A stretch of DNA of 64,000 nucleotides, taken from contig NZ_GG700527.1 of assembly GCF_000163295.1 (NCBI RefSeq), positions 531,980 through 595,979 of the forward strand. Direction: 5' to 3'. Position 1 is the stretch's first letter; each line of letters begins with the position of its first letter. The notes under the pieces were generated by a model. It was not told the DNA's origin and searched no databases. It saw only the letters and a list, made by a program, of their open reading frames with translations. Both the position numbers and the translations under genes were made by a program. This stretch comes from Anaerococcus vaginalis ATCC 51170 (GTDB lineage Bacteria > Bacillota > Clostridia > Tissierellales > Peptoniphilaceae). Shown piece by piece: positions 1 to 8,234 of this stretch.

Positions 1-28
1 AAGGTTGATAATAATCAGCCTTTTTTTG
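1..28 (+). terminator. Rho-independent terminator of a gene left of the window
   Basis: A 7-bp stem (positions 3-9 with 14-20, one T-G wobble) closes a 4-base AATA loop and runs directly into seven T. It must end a plus-strand transcript that starts outside the window. Confidence 0.75.
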
Positions 29-87
29 TGGGAAAAATTTAAATATTGATAATTTTTTTCTTGCAAAAAAGCTATTAATAGGTATTT

Positions 88-97
88 ATGATATAAT
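88..97 (+). promoter_or_regulatory. Extended -10 promoter for the ClbS/DfsB-like gene
   Basis: TATAAT at 92-97 is preceded by TGA at 89-91, an extended -10 element. No good -35 hexamer sits 16-18 bases upstream, which is usual for extended -10 promoters. The gene starts 44 bases downstream. Confidence 0.55.
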
Positions 98-140
98 TAA
101 ATCTATAAAAACTTAGAGATTTAAAAATTTGGAGAAATTT

Positions 141-659
141 ATGAGAACTTACAGCAATAAAAAAGATCTTAAAGCTGAAATTGAGAAAAAATTTGAAAAA
201 TATATTTTGGAGTTTGATGATATTCCAGAAAATTTGAAAGATAAAAGGGTTGAAGGAGTTGATAGAACTCCTGCTGAAAACCTTGCTTATCAAGTTGGAT
301 GGACTACACTGGTTTTAAAATGGGAAGATGATGAAAAGAAAGGTCTTGAAGTTAAGACGCCATCTGAAGATTTTAAGTGGAATCAACTTGGGGAATTATA
401 TCAATATTTTACGGATACTTATGCTCATTTATCGTTAAAAGAATTAAGGGAAAAATTAAGTGAAAATATCAAAGATATTTATAAAATGATTGATTCTTTG
501 AGTGATGATGAATTATTTAAACCACACATGAGAAAATGGGCTGATGATGCAACAAAAACGGCAGTTTGGGAAGTTTATAAATTTATTCACATCAATACTG
601 TTGCACCTTTTGGAACTTTTAGGACAAAAATTCGAAAATGGAAAAAAATAGCTCTATAA
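141..659 (+). CDS. ClbS/DfsB family four-helix-bundle protein (DUF1706)
   Basis: This 172-residue soluble protein resembles the ClbS/DfsB (DUF1706) family, which belongs to the DinB-like four-helix bundles. ClbS itself protects colibactin producers, but most family members in Firmicutes have no known substrate. Visible features are an N-terminal charged helix, the conserved stretch TPAENLAYQVGWT at about residues 43-55, several tryptophans, and a C-terminal HINTVAPFGTFR segment typical of the family. The ATG at 141 was chosen because GGAGA lies 6 bases upstream; an in-frame TTG at 129 has no ribosome-binding site. It is monocistronic between a terminator and the next gene. The family call is fairly safe; the function is unknown. 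Confidence 0.8.
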   Translation: MRTYSNKKDLKAEIEKKFEKYILEFDDIPENLKDKRVEGVDRTPAENLAYQVGWTTLVLKWEDDEKKGLEVKTPSEDFKWNQLGELYQYFTDTYAHLSLKELREKLSENIKDIYKMIDSLSDDELFKPHMRKWADDATKTAVWEVYKFIHINTVAPFGTFRTKIRKWKKIAL

Positions 660-734
660 TATTTTTTATAAAAATAACAGAAAATAGAATCTATTTTGAA
701 AATATTTGGAAAAATATACCAGAAAGGATAATTT

Positions 735-1361
735 ATGATTAAAAATATTATATTCGATCTTGATGGAACAATTTCAAAATCTGCTAGCGGGATTTTGAAT
801 GCTTTTGAATATGCTTTGGAAAAAATGGGCAAGTCTTATCAAAGAGATAAGCTCTATGAATATATTGGTCCACCTTTGAGAGATTCTTTTGTAAAAGAAT
901 TGGGAGAAGACTTGGCTGATGATGGAGTATATTATTATAGAAAGTATTACTTTAAAAACGGTCTGTTTGAAACTTCTCTTTATGAAGGAGTTAAAGAATT
1001 AATAGAAGATTTATATGATGAAGGCTTTAATATTTATCTTGCAACAAGCAAGGGCGAAGAATCTTCTAAGAAAATTTTAGAATATTTTGGAATTTTGCAA
1101 TATTTTTCTTATATTTCTGGTTCTTCTAATGATAAAAATACAAAGAAAAAGGTAATTGAACATCTGATTTTTGAAAATGATTTAAAAACTAATGAATCTG
1201 TTATGATAGGCGATAGGTCTTATGACATAGATGCAAGCAATGAATTATCCATAAAATCAATTGCCGTAGCTTATGGTTATGGAAAAAAAGAAGAATTTGA
1301 AAATGCAGATTTTATTGCAAATAAACCAAGTGATATAAAAAAAATAGTAATGAAAAGCTAG
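735..1361 (+). CDS. HAD-superfamily hydrolase, phosphoglycolate phosphatase-like
   Basis: A 208-residue cytoplasmic phosphatase of the Gph/PpaX branch of the HAD superfamily. Motif I is DLDGT at residues 8-12, with the nucleophile Asp8. Motif II is the Thr/Ser in YLATSKG near 100. Motif IV is GDRSYD near residue 157, which binds Mg2+. A helical C1 cap of about 70 residues lies between motifs I and II. Substrates of this branch range from phosphoglycolate to pyrophosphate and flavin or sugar phosphates, so the substrate is left open. The start has AGAAAGGA 6 bases upstream. A hairpin with a T-run follows the stop codon. Confidence 0.85.
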   Translation: MIKNIIFDLDGTISKSASGILNAFEYALEKMGKSYQRDKLYEYIGPPLRDSFVKELGEDLADDGVYYYRKYYFKNGLFETSLYEGVKELIEDLYDEGFNIYLATSKGEESSKKILEYFGILQYFSYISGSSNDKNTKKKVIEHLIFENDLKTNESVMIGDRSYDIDASNELSIKSIAVAYGYGKKEEFENADFIANKPSDIKKIVMKS

Positions 1362-1365
1362 ACTA

Positions 1366-1400
1366 AACCCTTAAATCAAAAAGATTTAGGGGCTATTTTT
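1366..1400 (+). terminator. Probable Rho-independent terminator after the HAD gene
   Basis: CCC-T-TAAATC (1368-1377) pairs with GATTTA-GGG (1383-1391) around a short A-rich loop, with one bulged T. Five T follow at 1396-1400. The bulge and the interrupted T-run make this weaker than other terminators here. Confidence 0.55.
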
Positions 1401-1415
1401 ATAAAGGAGAAAACA

Positions 1416-2024
1416 ATGCTTGATAGGAAATATTTTAGAAAAAATACACTAGATCTTGCCAAAGATTTGCTTGGAAATATTTTAGTTAGAAAAATTGATG
1501 GACAAATTATAAGAGCTAAGATCGTGGAAACAGAAGCATATCTTGGAGTAAATGACAGGGCATGTCACACTTTTTTAGGCAAAAAAACTGACAGAAATAA
1601 AATAATGTATATGGATGCAGGCACTTTGTACGTCTATCAAACTTATGGGATTCATTTTCTTTTAAATATATCAAGCGTAAAAGAAGAGGTACCAGAGGCG
1701 GTTTTATTGAGAGCAATTGAGCCTTTGGAGAATTTTGATTTGATTTCAAAAAATAGATTTGGAAAAAATTATCAAGACCTATCGATTTATCAAAGAAAAA
1801 ATTTAAGCAATGGCCCAGCAAAACTTACAAAAGCCTTAAAAATTGATAAAAATTTTAATGGAAAAGATATTTTTTCAAAAGATTTTTATATGGAAGAAGG
1901 CAAGAAAGATTTTGAAATAGTAAAAGCAAAAAGAATTGGCATAGATTATGCCAAGGAAGCTAGAGATTTTTTGTATAGATTTTATATAAAAGATAATCCT
2001 TATGTGTCAAAATTAGAAAGTTAG
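1416..2024 (+). CDS. DNA-3-methyladenine glycosylase (AAG/MPG family)
   Basis: A 202-residue base-excision repair enzyme that removes alkylated purines such as 3-methyladenine and hypoxanthine. It is the AAG/MPG fold, unrelated to AlkA or TagA. The catalytic Glu lies in IVETEAYLG near residue 37, the base-flipping loop in YVYQTYGIHF near 75, and the conserved AVLLRAIEPLE and NGPAKLTKAL follow. Length matches bacterial members (190-210). The start is preceded by AAAGGAG. It stands alone, with a hairpin on each side, and ends against a convergent lipid kinase gene. Confidence 0.92.
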   Translation: MLDRKYFRKNTLDLAKDLLGNILVRKIDGQIIRAKIVETEAYLGVNDRACHTFLGKKTDRNKIMYMDAGTLYVYQTYGIHFLLNISSVKEEVPEAVLLRAIEPLENFDLISKNRFGKNYQDLSIYQRKNLSNGPAKLTKALKIDKNFNGKDIFSKDFYMEEGKKDFEIVKAKRIGIDYAKEARDFLYRFYIKDNPYVSKLES

Positions 2025-2035
2025 ATATAAAAAAA

Positions 2036-2082
2036 TGGACTGTTGTATAATGATGATCAATCATAATTTTACAACAGCCCCT
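2036..2082. terminator. Bidirectional terminator between the glycosylase and lipid kinase genes
   Basis: CTGTTGTA (2040-2047) pairs with TACAACAG (2070-2077), with a further partial dyad inside the loop. On the minus strand the stem is followed by a run of T within four bases; on the plus strand by CCCC and four T. It lies between convergent genes. Confidence 0.65.
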
Positions 2083-2089
2083 TTTAAAA

Positions 2090-3007
2090 TTACATATCAA
2101 AATAAGTCCAAGACAAACAATTTTCTATAATTTCAAAATTTATTATTTTATTTTCAAAAATTTCTCCGTCAATATTTGCTAAAATTTTTTCATCTGATTT
2201 TATTTGTCCTTTTTTGACTTTTATTTCATCTAAATATTTTGAATTTTCTAAAAGTCCATGTTTATATCTTATTATCAAAGATGGCAACAAGATATTTGGT
2301 AGTTTTTTTGCATAAACTAAATTTAAAATTCCATCATCAATTTTTGCACTTGGTGCAGGATTAAATCCTGAGCCATAATAGCCTCCGTTGCAAATAGCAC
2401 TAAGCAAAAATTTATCTTCAAGTTTTATTTCCTTGTAATTTTTGTCATATAAAGTTAATGATAGATTTTGATATGACAAAGATTTTAATGCCTTAATGAC
2501 TCCAAAAAAATATGCTTTTTTCCCCAAAGATGGTTTTTTATCTAAATATTCGTAGGCTTTTTCTAAAACAACTGTATCAAAACCTAAGGATAAGACGTTT
2601 ATTCCGACTTTATCATTTACTTTAATTAAATCAATCTTTTTTTCTTTTAAATTTAATAAACTTTCTACTTTGAAATTTTTGTATGAAAAATTTTTGGAAA
2701 AGTCGTTGCCAGTTCCCATAGGAAGTAAACCAAGGCTTGTATTTGCCAAATCATTTTCATAAACAACGTTGCAAATTTCATTTAATGAGCCGTCGCCTCC
2801 TCCAACTATTATTGTTTTTTTGAAATTTTTATATTTTTCAATAAAGTCTTTGGCTGCATCAGTTGCGTGGTTTTCATAAGAAGTCCTAATTATTTGAACA
2901 TTTTCTTTTAAATCTTTTTTATTATAAATTTTTTCTATATCTTTTTCATTAATATCGAACTCGGTTTTTCCTGCCTTGGACGATAATATAAATAGCATTT
3001 TTCTCAT
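2090..3007 (-). CDS. Diacylglycerol kinase family lipid kinase (YegS/DgkB type)
   Basis: A 305-residue enzyme of the DAGK-catalytic-domain family that phosphorylates membrane lipids, in Gram-positives usually diacylglycerol returned from lipoteichoic acid synthesis. The ATP-binding GGGDGSLNE lies near residues 70-78, and GTGNDFSKNF near 100 is the second signature. A C-terminal beta-sandwich carries the Mg2+-site region (PSAKIDDGILNL) typical of DgkB. The ATG at 3007 has AAGGAT upstream and an extended -10 promoter. It is monocistronic and divergent from the thioesterase gene. Whether the lipid is diacylglycerol or another cannot be told from sequence. Confidence 0.85.
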   Translation of the reverse strand: MRKMLFILSSKAGKTEFDINEKDIEKIYNKKDLKENVQIIRTSYENHATDAAKDFIEKYKNFKKTIIVGGGDGSLNEICNVVYENDLANTSLGLLPMGTGNDFSKNFSYKNFKVESLLNLKEKKIDLIKVNDKVGINVLSLGFDTVVLEKAYEYLDKKPSLGKKAYFFGVIKALKSLSYQNLSLTLYDKNYKEIKLEDKFLLSAICNGGYYGSGFNPAPSAKIDDGILNLVYAKKLPNILLPSLIIRYKHGLLENSKYLDEIKVKKGQIKSDEKILANIDGEIFENKIINFEIIENCLSWTYFDM

Positions 3008-3027
3008 AATTTATCCTTCAATAAATA

Positions 3028-3036
3028 ATTATATCA
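3028..3036 (-). promoter_or_regulatory. Extended -10 promoter for the lipid kinase gene
   Basis: Reading the minus strand, TATAAT (3033-3028) is preceded by TGA (3036-3034). The hexamer 17 bases upstream is TTCGAT, a poor -35. It lies in the short divergent region shared with the thioesterase gene. Confidence 0.5.
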
Positions 3037-3060
3037 CTATTAAAGGATTTATCGAAAAAA

Positions 3061-3069
3061 TGTTATAAT
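3061..3069 (+). promoter_or_regulatory. Extended -10 promoter for the thioesterase gene
   Basis: TATAAT at 3064-3069 is preceded by TGT at 3061-3063. It faces away from the lipid kinase promoter, 27 bases upstream of the thioesterase ATG. Confidence 0.5.
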
Positions 3070-3095
3070 TGCCTTATAAATAGAAAGGATATTTT

Positions 3096-3452
3096 ATGAA
3101 TTTTGTTGATTATTTAAAAATGGAATATGTGAAAGATGAGTATGGAGAAATAATTACAAGAGTTCCTATTGAAGAGTATTGTTTGAATATAAATAAAATT
3201 GTTCATGGTGGTTTGACTATGACTTTGATTGATACGGCTTGTGGCAAAAAAGCATCGGAATATTTTGATGGAGAATTTGTAACAAGCGATGGATATGTAA
3301 ATTTTCTTAGACCAGCAAGCAAGACTTCTTATCTTTATGCAAAATGTAAGGCGAAAAAAATTGGTAGGACAATAGCTAATATTGATTGCGATGTTTTTGA
3401 TGATGAGAAAAATTTAATTGCTATTGGTAGATTTACTTTTATAAAATTATGA
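3096..3452 (+). CDS. PaaI-type hotdog-fold thioesterase
   Basis: A 118-residue single hotdog domain of the PaaI/YbgC-like acyl-CoA thioesterase family, which hydrolyses acyl- or aryl-CoA esters in the cytoplasm. The signature HGGLTMTLIDTACGKKA near residues 36-52 holds the usual His-Gly-Gly and the catalytic acidic residue of the long hotdog helix. The later YVNFLRPA and KKIGRTIANIDCDVFD strands complete the fold. Length is typical of a stand-alone domain. The substrate cannot be named. AAAGGAT precedes the ATG. It lies alone upstream of the transporter pair. Confidence 0.82.
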   Translation: MNFVDYLKMEYVKDEYGEIITRVPIEEYCLNINKIVHGGLTMTLIDTACGKKASEYFDGEFVTSDGYVNFLRPASKTSYLYAKCKAKKIGRTIANIDCDVFDDEKNLIAIGRFTFIKL

Positions 3453-3487
3453 TTTGTTTTTATAATTAAATTATTTTTGAAATTTGT

Positions 3488-3515
3488 TTTACAAATAATA
3501 AATTTATGATATAAT
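3488..3515 (+). promoter_or_regulatory. Promoter of the NSS transporter pair
   Basis: TTTACA (3488-3493) and TATAAT (3510-3515) are separated by 16 bases, with a TGA just before the -10. The expected start near 3522 leaves a leader of about 50 bases that contains the 3529-3554 hairpin. Confidence 0.7.
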
Positions 3516-3528
3516 GAAACAAGTTCAA

Positions 3529-3554
3529 TAGTACGCCGACGCCTTGGCGTGCTA
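3529..3554 (+). promoter_or_regulatory. GC-rich leader hairpin upstream of the transporters
   Basis: A 9-bp stem (3529-3537 with 3546-3554, one G-T wobble) encloses the 8-base loop GACGCCTT. It lies between the promoter and the AGGAG site at 3563-3567, and no T-run follows, so it is not a terminator. It could protect the 5' end of the mRNA or bind a regulator. I do not recognise it as a known riboswitch. Confidence 0.5.
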
Positions 3555-3573
3555 AAGTAAAAAGGAGTTAAAT

Positions 3574-4896
3574 ATGAACAAAGAAAAAAAATTCTCATCG
3601 AGGTTGGGTTTTATCCTGACAGCTGTAGGCAGTGCCGTTGGAATGGCAAATGTGTGGGGCTTTCCTTATAAGTTCCAAGAAGGTGGAATATTTTTCTTAT
3701 TATTTTATTTAGTTTTTGTAGCTCTTTTTGCTTATGTAGGTTTATCAAGTGAATTTGCAATAGGTAGAAGAGCTGAAACTGGAACTTTGGGCTCTTATGA
3801 ATATGCCTTAAATTCAAAAAATAATAAGAAAGAGCATTCTTTTATTAGTAAAAATATCGGCTTTTTGCCTTTGTTGGGTTCTTTATTTATAGCTATTGGC
3901 TATGCTGTTATAGTTTCTTATGTTTTAAAAGCTTTAGTAGATTCTTTTACTGGAGAACTTTTAGTTGTAAATAGTAAAAAATGGTTTGAATCTTTTTCAA
4001 ATAAGGATTACTCTGTTGTTATTTATCATTTTATAATAATTTTGGTAACACTTTTAACTTGTTTGAAGGGTGCAAATACCATAGAAAAATCTAATAAAAT
4101 TATGATGCCTGCATTTTTTATTTTATTTTTAATTATTGCAATTTTTATTTTGACTTTGCCAAATGCTCTTGAAGGTTATAAATATATGTTTAGGTTAGAC
4201 TTTGACAAATTGTCTTTAAAAACTATAGAAAATGCAATGGGACAAGCTTTCTTTTCTCTTTCTGTAACAGGAAGTGGAATGATTGTGTGTGGCTCTTATC
4301 TAGATAAAAATGAAGATATTTTATCAGCGGCAAAATCTACTGCATTTTTTGATACCTTGGCAGCTTTGTTGTCATCTTGTGTAATTGTTCCATCTATTTT
4401 GGTTTTTGGTCTTTCACAAGCTGGTGGACCTGGACTTTTATTTGAAGTTTTGCCAACTATATTGCAAAATATAAAGGGTGGAAGAATTTTTGCTATAATT
4501 CTTTATACTGCGGTTGTATTTGCAGGAATTTCTTCTTTACAAAATATGTTTGAAGTTATAGCGGAATCTCTTATGCACAGGTATAACAAAATTAAAAGAA
4601 TTACTGCTTTGACTATAATTGGTCTTGTAACATTTTTGATTGGCGTTAATATGGAAGCTATTAGCAAATGGGGACCATGGATGGATCTTGTTTCTATTTA
4701 TATAATTCCAATAGGAGCATCAATTGGAGCAATTTCTTGGTTTTATTTTTGGAAAAAAGATGAAATTTTGGAAGAAGTTAATAGTGGTGCAAAGAAAAAA
4801 GCAGGAGAAGGATGGCACAAGCTTGGAAAATATGTTTATGTTCCAATAGCAATTGTTTTATCAATTTTAGCTTTAGTATTTAAAGTTACTTTTTAA
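3574..4896 (+). CDS. Sodium-dependent transporter of the NSS/SNF family (first copy)
   Basis: A 440-residue integral membrane symporter of the neurotransmitter:sodium symporter (LeuT-fold) family, which imports amino acids or related compounds with Na+. The unwound TM1 motif AVGSAVGMANVWGFPYK lies near residues 17-33, and about 11-12 hydrophobic segments follow. This is the usual length of short bacterial members. The TM6-region GQAFFSLSVTGSGMIVCGSY is also recognisable. AGGAG at 3563 sets the start. A paralogue follows 17 bases later, so the two are probably co-transcribed. The substrate is unknown; amino acids would fit an amino-acid-fermenting anaerobe. Confidence 0.92.
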   Translation: MNKEKKFSSRLGFILTAVGSAVGMANVWGFPYKFQEGGIFFLLFYLVFVALFAYVGLSSEFAIGRRAETGTLGSYEYALNSKNNKKEHSFISKNIGFLPLLGSLFIAIGYAVIVSYVLKALVDSFTGELLVVNSKKWFESFSNKDYSVVIYHFIIILVTLLTCLKGANTIEKSNKIMMPAFFILFLIIAIFILTLPNALEGYKYMFRLDFDKLSLKTIENAMGQAFFSLSVTGSGMIVCGSYLDKNEDILSAAKSTAFFDTLAALLSSCVIVPSILVFGLSQAGGPGLLFEVLPTILQNIKGGRIFAIILYTAVVFAGISSLQNMFEVIAESLMHRYNKIKRITALTIIGLVTFLIGVNMEAISKWGPWMDLVSIYIIPIGASIGAISWFYFWKKDEILEEVNSGAKKKAGEGWHKLGKYVYVPIAIVLSILALVFKVTF

Positions 4897-4913
4897 ATTT
4901 TATGGAGAAGAAA

Positions 4914-6230
4914 ATGGAAAATAATTCGAAATTTAGTAACAAATGGGGATTTATAATGGCATGCGTTGGAAGTGCAGTAGGACTTGCCAACGTATGGGCT
5001 TTTCCCTATAAAATTGGAATGAATGGGGGATTATCATTTTTGATTCCTTATTTATTCTTTGTATTTTTATTTGGTCGTGTTGGTCTTTCTGCAGAAAGTG
5101 CAGTAGGAAGAAGATATAAAGCAGGGCCAATGGGAGTTTTTAGAGAAGTTTGGAAATCTAGAAATAAGGAAGGAGTAGGAAGAGTAATAAGGTGGATTCC
5201 TTTAGTTGGTGTAGTTTTATTAGCTATTGGATATACAGTTGTTATTACTTATGTACTTAAAGCTCTTCTTGATTCAATTACTGGATCACTTTTGACTCAA
5301 GATCCAAATGTATGGTTTGAATCAATTTCTACAAATGATTTTGCACTTGCAAAAGAACATTTCTTATTAGTTATTATTGTATTTTTGACCTTAGCTTATG
5401 GGACAAAAGGAATAGAAAAAACAAATTCATTTATGATGCCTCTATTTTTTATTTTATTTATAATTCTTGCAGTAAGAATTGCATTTTTAAATAAGGCAGT
5501 AGAAGGATACAAATTTATTTTTACTTTAGAACCAGAAAAATTATTGGATATAAAATTGTGGATAGGTGCAATGGGACAAGCATTTTTCTCCCTATCAATT
5601 GTTTCAACAGTAATGGTTGTTTATGGTTCTTATCTTCCAGATAGTGAAGATATAGTTCATTCATCAACAATCACATCAAGCCTTGATACAGTTGCAGCTA
5701 TGCTTTCAACTTTCGTAATGCTACCAGCAACTTTCGCTTTTGGATTTTCCCAATCACAAGGACCAAAATTAATTTTTGTTGTTTTGCCAAAAGTTTTACA
5801 AGAAATAGCTGGAGGAAGAATTTTTGCAATTATTTTGTATATAGCAATAGTTTTTGCAGGAGTATTGTCAGTTCAATCAATGATAGAAACAGTTGCTGAA
5901 GCAATAACATCAAAATTTGAAAATTTAAAAAGAATTAATGTCTTACTTGTTCTAATGATTCTTGTATTTGTTTGTGGATTATTTTTACATCCTATAGCAA
6001 AATGGGGAGCATGGATGAATTTTGTAACAATTTATATTCTTCCAATATCTGCAATTATAGGAGCCATTTCATGGTTTTGGGTAATGAAAAAAGAAGATTT
6101 GATGGATGAAATAAATAAAAGTGCAAAAAGTAAGCACGGTGATGGTTGGTATAATTTGGGAAGATATTTATATGTTCCACTTGCTGTAATTCTTTGTATA
6201 ATTGCAATAAGATACCAAATTTCCTTCTAA
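4914..6230 (+). CDS. Sodium-dependent transporter of the NSS/SNF family (second copy)
   Basis: A 438-residue paralogue of the preceding transporter, sharing the TM1 motif (CVGSAVGLANVWAFPYK), the TM6 region GQAFFSLSIVST and the C-terminal GDGWYNLGRYLYVP. It is an Na+-coupled symporter of the plasma membrane. The ATG at 4914 is preferred because GGAGAAG lies 6 bases upstream; the in-frame ATG at 4902 overlaps this site and has none of its own. The two copies differ across the membrane segments, so the pair may have different substrates rather than being a fresh duplication. The downstream capA gene has its own promoter. Confidence 0.92.
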   Translation: MENNSKFSNKWGFIMACVGSAVGLANVWAFPYKIGMNGGLSFLIPYLFFVFLFGRVGLSAESAVGRRYKAGPMGVFREVWKSRNKEGVGRVIRWIPLVGVVLLAIGYTVVITYVLKALLDSITGSLLTQDPNVWFESISTNDFALAKEHFLLVIIVFLTLAYGTKGIEKTNSFMMPLFFILFIILAVRIAFLNKAVEGYKFIFTLEPEKLLDIKLWIGAMGQAFFSLSIVSTVMVVYGSYLPDSEDIVHSSTITSSLDTVAAMLSTFVMLPATFAFGFSQSQGPKLIFVVLPKVLQEIAGGRIFAIILYIAIVFAGVLSVQSMIETVAEAITSKFENLKRINVLLVLMILVFVCGLFLHPIAKWGAWMNFVTIYILPISAIIGAISWFWVMKKEDLMDEINKSAKSKHGDGWYNLGRYLYVPLAVILCIIAIRYQISF

Positions 6231-6231
6231 T

Positions 6232-6260
6232 ATGACTTTATTTATAGAATAATATATAAT
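6232..6260 (+). promoter_or_regulatory. Possible promoter of the capA-like gene
   Basis: TATAAT at 6255-6260 has ATGACT 17 bases upstream (6232-6237), matching four of six -35 positions. Other AT-rich -10-like hexamers overlap here, so the exact start is uncertain. Confidence 0.4.
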
Positions 6261-6291
6261 TGTATATGATTATATAAATAAAGGAGTAAAA

Positions 6292-7566
6292 ATGAAAAAA
6301 ATTAAGAGAATATTATCGGTAATTTTTATATTTTTTCTAGCTATTAGTTTTACATCATGTAAGAAAAATGAAGATAAAACTGATTCTAATTCAAATATTG
6401 CAGAAAATATTATAATAAAAGAAAGAAAAGAATCAAACGACGATAGTTCTGATTCAAATAACAAAAAGGCAAATATAAGTAAAATTGAGAAAAAAGACTC
6501 AAACACAAATGATTCAGATTCAAAAGTTGAAAAAATAAATATAAAGGCTTTTGGAGATATTATGGCTCATATGGGTCAAGTAAATTACGCAAAAAATTAC
6601 GGAAAAGGAAATTATGATTTTTCTAGACAATTTGAATATATAAAAGAATTTGTATCAGATTCTGATTTAGCAATTGGAAATTTTGAAACAAGCATAAATC
6701 CTGACAAACAACCTTCAGGTTTTCCACAATTTACAAGCCCAGCTGAATATTTGAAAGATATAAAAGATGCGGGTTTTGATTTGTTGTCAACAGCAAACAA
6801 TCACACCCTAGATTCAGAAGAAAAAGGAATCTATGATACAATGGAAGCTATGGATAAGGAAGGAATCTCTCACTGCGGAACAAGAAAAGCAGGAGAAAGT
6901 AGGATAAAATATATTCAAGTAAAAAATATGAAAATAGGATTTTTGGCTTACACCTATGGAGTTAATGGTTTAGAAAGTTTAGTAGTAAATCATAAGCCAA
7001 ATGAAATTATAAATTATTTGGATGAAAAAATAATAGAAGAAGACATAAAAGAAGCTAGAAAAAATTCGGATTTTATTATAGTTTATCCACACTGGGGAAT
7101 AGAATACCAATCATATCCAGCCCAAGAACATATTTCTTTGGCAAGAAATATGATAAAGTGGGGAGCAGATCTAGTTATTGGAAATCATCCTCACGTTGTT
7201 CAACCGGCAGAAAGATATAAAGCTGAAAATGGAAAAGAAGGATATATAGCTTACGCTTGTGGAAATTTTGTATCAAACCAATCCTTGGAGGCTTTAGGAG
7301 ATATTAGAACAGAACAATCAGTTGCCTTTGATATAAATGTAGAGAAAAATACAAAAACTGGAAAAGTAAAGCTAGGAGAAGTTAATTTTTATCCGATTTG
7401 GGTTGGACATATTAATGATGAATATGGAAAACTTTCAAGAGTTTACAGAACAAAAGATTTCCTTGAAGGAGGAAAATATTTTGATAAGGTTGATGAAAAT
7501 CAAAGAGCAAGAATTTTAAAAGCCGATCAAATGGTTAAAGAAACCATAAATACAAAAGTACAATAG
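6292..7566 (+). CDS. CapA-family lipoprotein (PGA_cap metallophosphatase fold)
   Basis: A 424-residue secreted lipoprotein. The signal peptide ends in SFTSC, so Cys23 should be lipidated and anchor the protein outside the membrane. A low-complexity Ser/Asp/Lys/Asn linker runs to about residue 80. The CapA domain then shows the metallophosphoesterase-like set: FGDIMAH near 88, GNFETS near 128, NNHTLD near 168, HWGIEYQ near 267 and NHPHVVQP near 300. In Bacillus, CapA/PgsA acts in poly-gamma-glutamate export. No capB, capC or pgs genes are next to it, so a capsule role is not supported. Many stand-alone CapA lipoproteins in Firmicutes have no known function. Confidence 0.88.
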   Translation: MKKIKRILSVIFIFFLAISFTSCKKNEDKTDSNSNIAENIIIKERKESNDDSSDSNNKKANISKIEKKDSNTNDSDSKVEKINIKAFGDIMAHMGQVNYAKNYGKGNYDFSRQFEYIKEFVSDSDLAIGNFETSINPDKQPSGFPQFTSPAEYLKDIKDAGFDLLSTANNHTLDSEEKGIYDTMEAMDKEGISHCGTRKAGESRIKYIQVKNMKIGFLAYTYGVNGLESLVVNHKPNEIINYLDEKIIEEDIKEARKNSDFIIVYPHWGIEYQSYPAQEHISLARNMIKWGADLVIGNHPHVVQPAERYKAENGKEGYIAYACGNFVSNQSLEALGDIRTEQSVAFDINVEKNTKTGKVKLGEVNFYPIWVGHINDEYGKLSRVYRTKDFLEGGKYFDKVDENQRARILKADQMVKETINTKVQ

Positions 7567-7590
7567 AGACTGCTTAGTGCAGTCTTTTTT
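7567..7590 (+). terminator. Rho-independent terminator after capA
   Basis: AGACTGC (7567-7573) pairs perfectly with GCAGTCT (7579-7585) around a 5-base loop and runs into six T. Confidence 0.85.
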
Positions 7591-7604
7591 ATTTTTCTTA
7601 TTTG

Positions 7605-7613
7605 TGATATTAT
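7605..7613 (+). promoter_or_regulatory. Extended -10 promoter for the PAP2 gene
   Basis: TATTAT at 7608-7613 is preceded by TGA at 7605-7607, 25 bases before the start codon. The -35 region is a T-tract. Confidence 0.45.
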
Positions 7614-7637
7614 ATTTGTAAAAATAAAGGGGAAAGT

Positions 7638-8228
7638 ATGAATTTTATAACAAAAATAGATATTTCATTATTAAATTTAATTCAAAATATAAAAAGTCCC
7701 ATTTTGGATAAAATAATGACAACCATTACTGCTCTTGGGAATATGGGAATTTTTTGGATTTTATTGATTTTGATTTTTTTAACTACAAAAGAATATAAAA
7801 AAATGGCTAGGCTTATGATTGTTTGTTTTTTATTTAATGCCTTGATTGTGAATTTGATTTTAAAACCTGCTGTTGGGAGAATTAGACCTTTTGAAATTGT
7901 TGATGGAATTAAATTGTTAGTTTTAAAACCTCAAGATCCATCATTTCCATCTGGGCATTCTTCAATTTCTTTTTGTATGCTTACAGTAATATTATTATTT
8001 TCAAAATCAAAAACAATTAATATAATGGCAAGCATTTTGGCAATCCTGATTGCTTTTTCAAGATTATACTTGTATGTTCATTTTCCATCAGATGTTTTTT
8101 GTGGAATTCTTATAGGAATATTGACAAGTTTAATTGCTTTGAAATTTTGTTTTTCTAAAAGTGGGATGAAACTAATTAATAATTTAAAAATTTTGGGAAA
8201 TGATTTTAATGATTTGAGAAAAATGTAA
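7638..8228 (+). CDS. PAP2-family membrane phosphatase
   Basis: A 196-residue integral membrane phosphatase of the PAP2/BcrC type with about five or six membrane segments. All three active-site motifs are present: KPAVGRIRP near residue 75, PSGHSS near 106, and SRLYLYVHFPSD near 138. Such enzymes dephosphorylate undecaprenyl pyrophosphate, phosphatidic acid or phosphatidylglycerophosphate on the outer face of the membrane. Undecaprenyl recycling is a plausible role given the wall genes further along, but the sequence does not decide. AAGGGGA precedes the ATG. The gene lies between the capA terminator and a tRNA gene. Confidence 0.88.
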   Translation: MNFITKIDISLLNLIQNIKSPILDKIMTTITALGNMGIFWILLILIFLTTKEYKKMARLMIVCFLFNALIVNLILKPAVGRIRPFEIVDGIKLLVLKPQDPSFPSGHSSISFCMLTVILLFSKSKTINIMASILAILIAFSRLYLYVHFPSDVFCGILIGILTSLIALKFCFSKSGMKLINNLKILGNDFNDLRKM

Positions 8229-8234
8229 AAAAAT

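Noticed and set aside
6292-7566. Capsule (poly-gamma-glutamate) synthesis locus
   Set aside because: Only a CapA-type lipoprotein is present; no ligase or export partners are adjacent.
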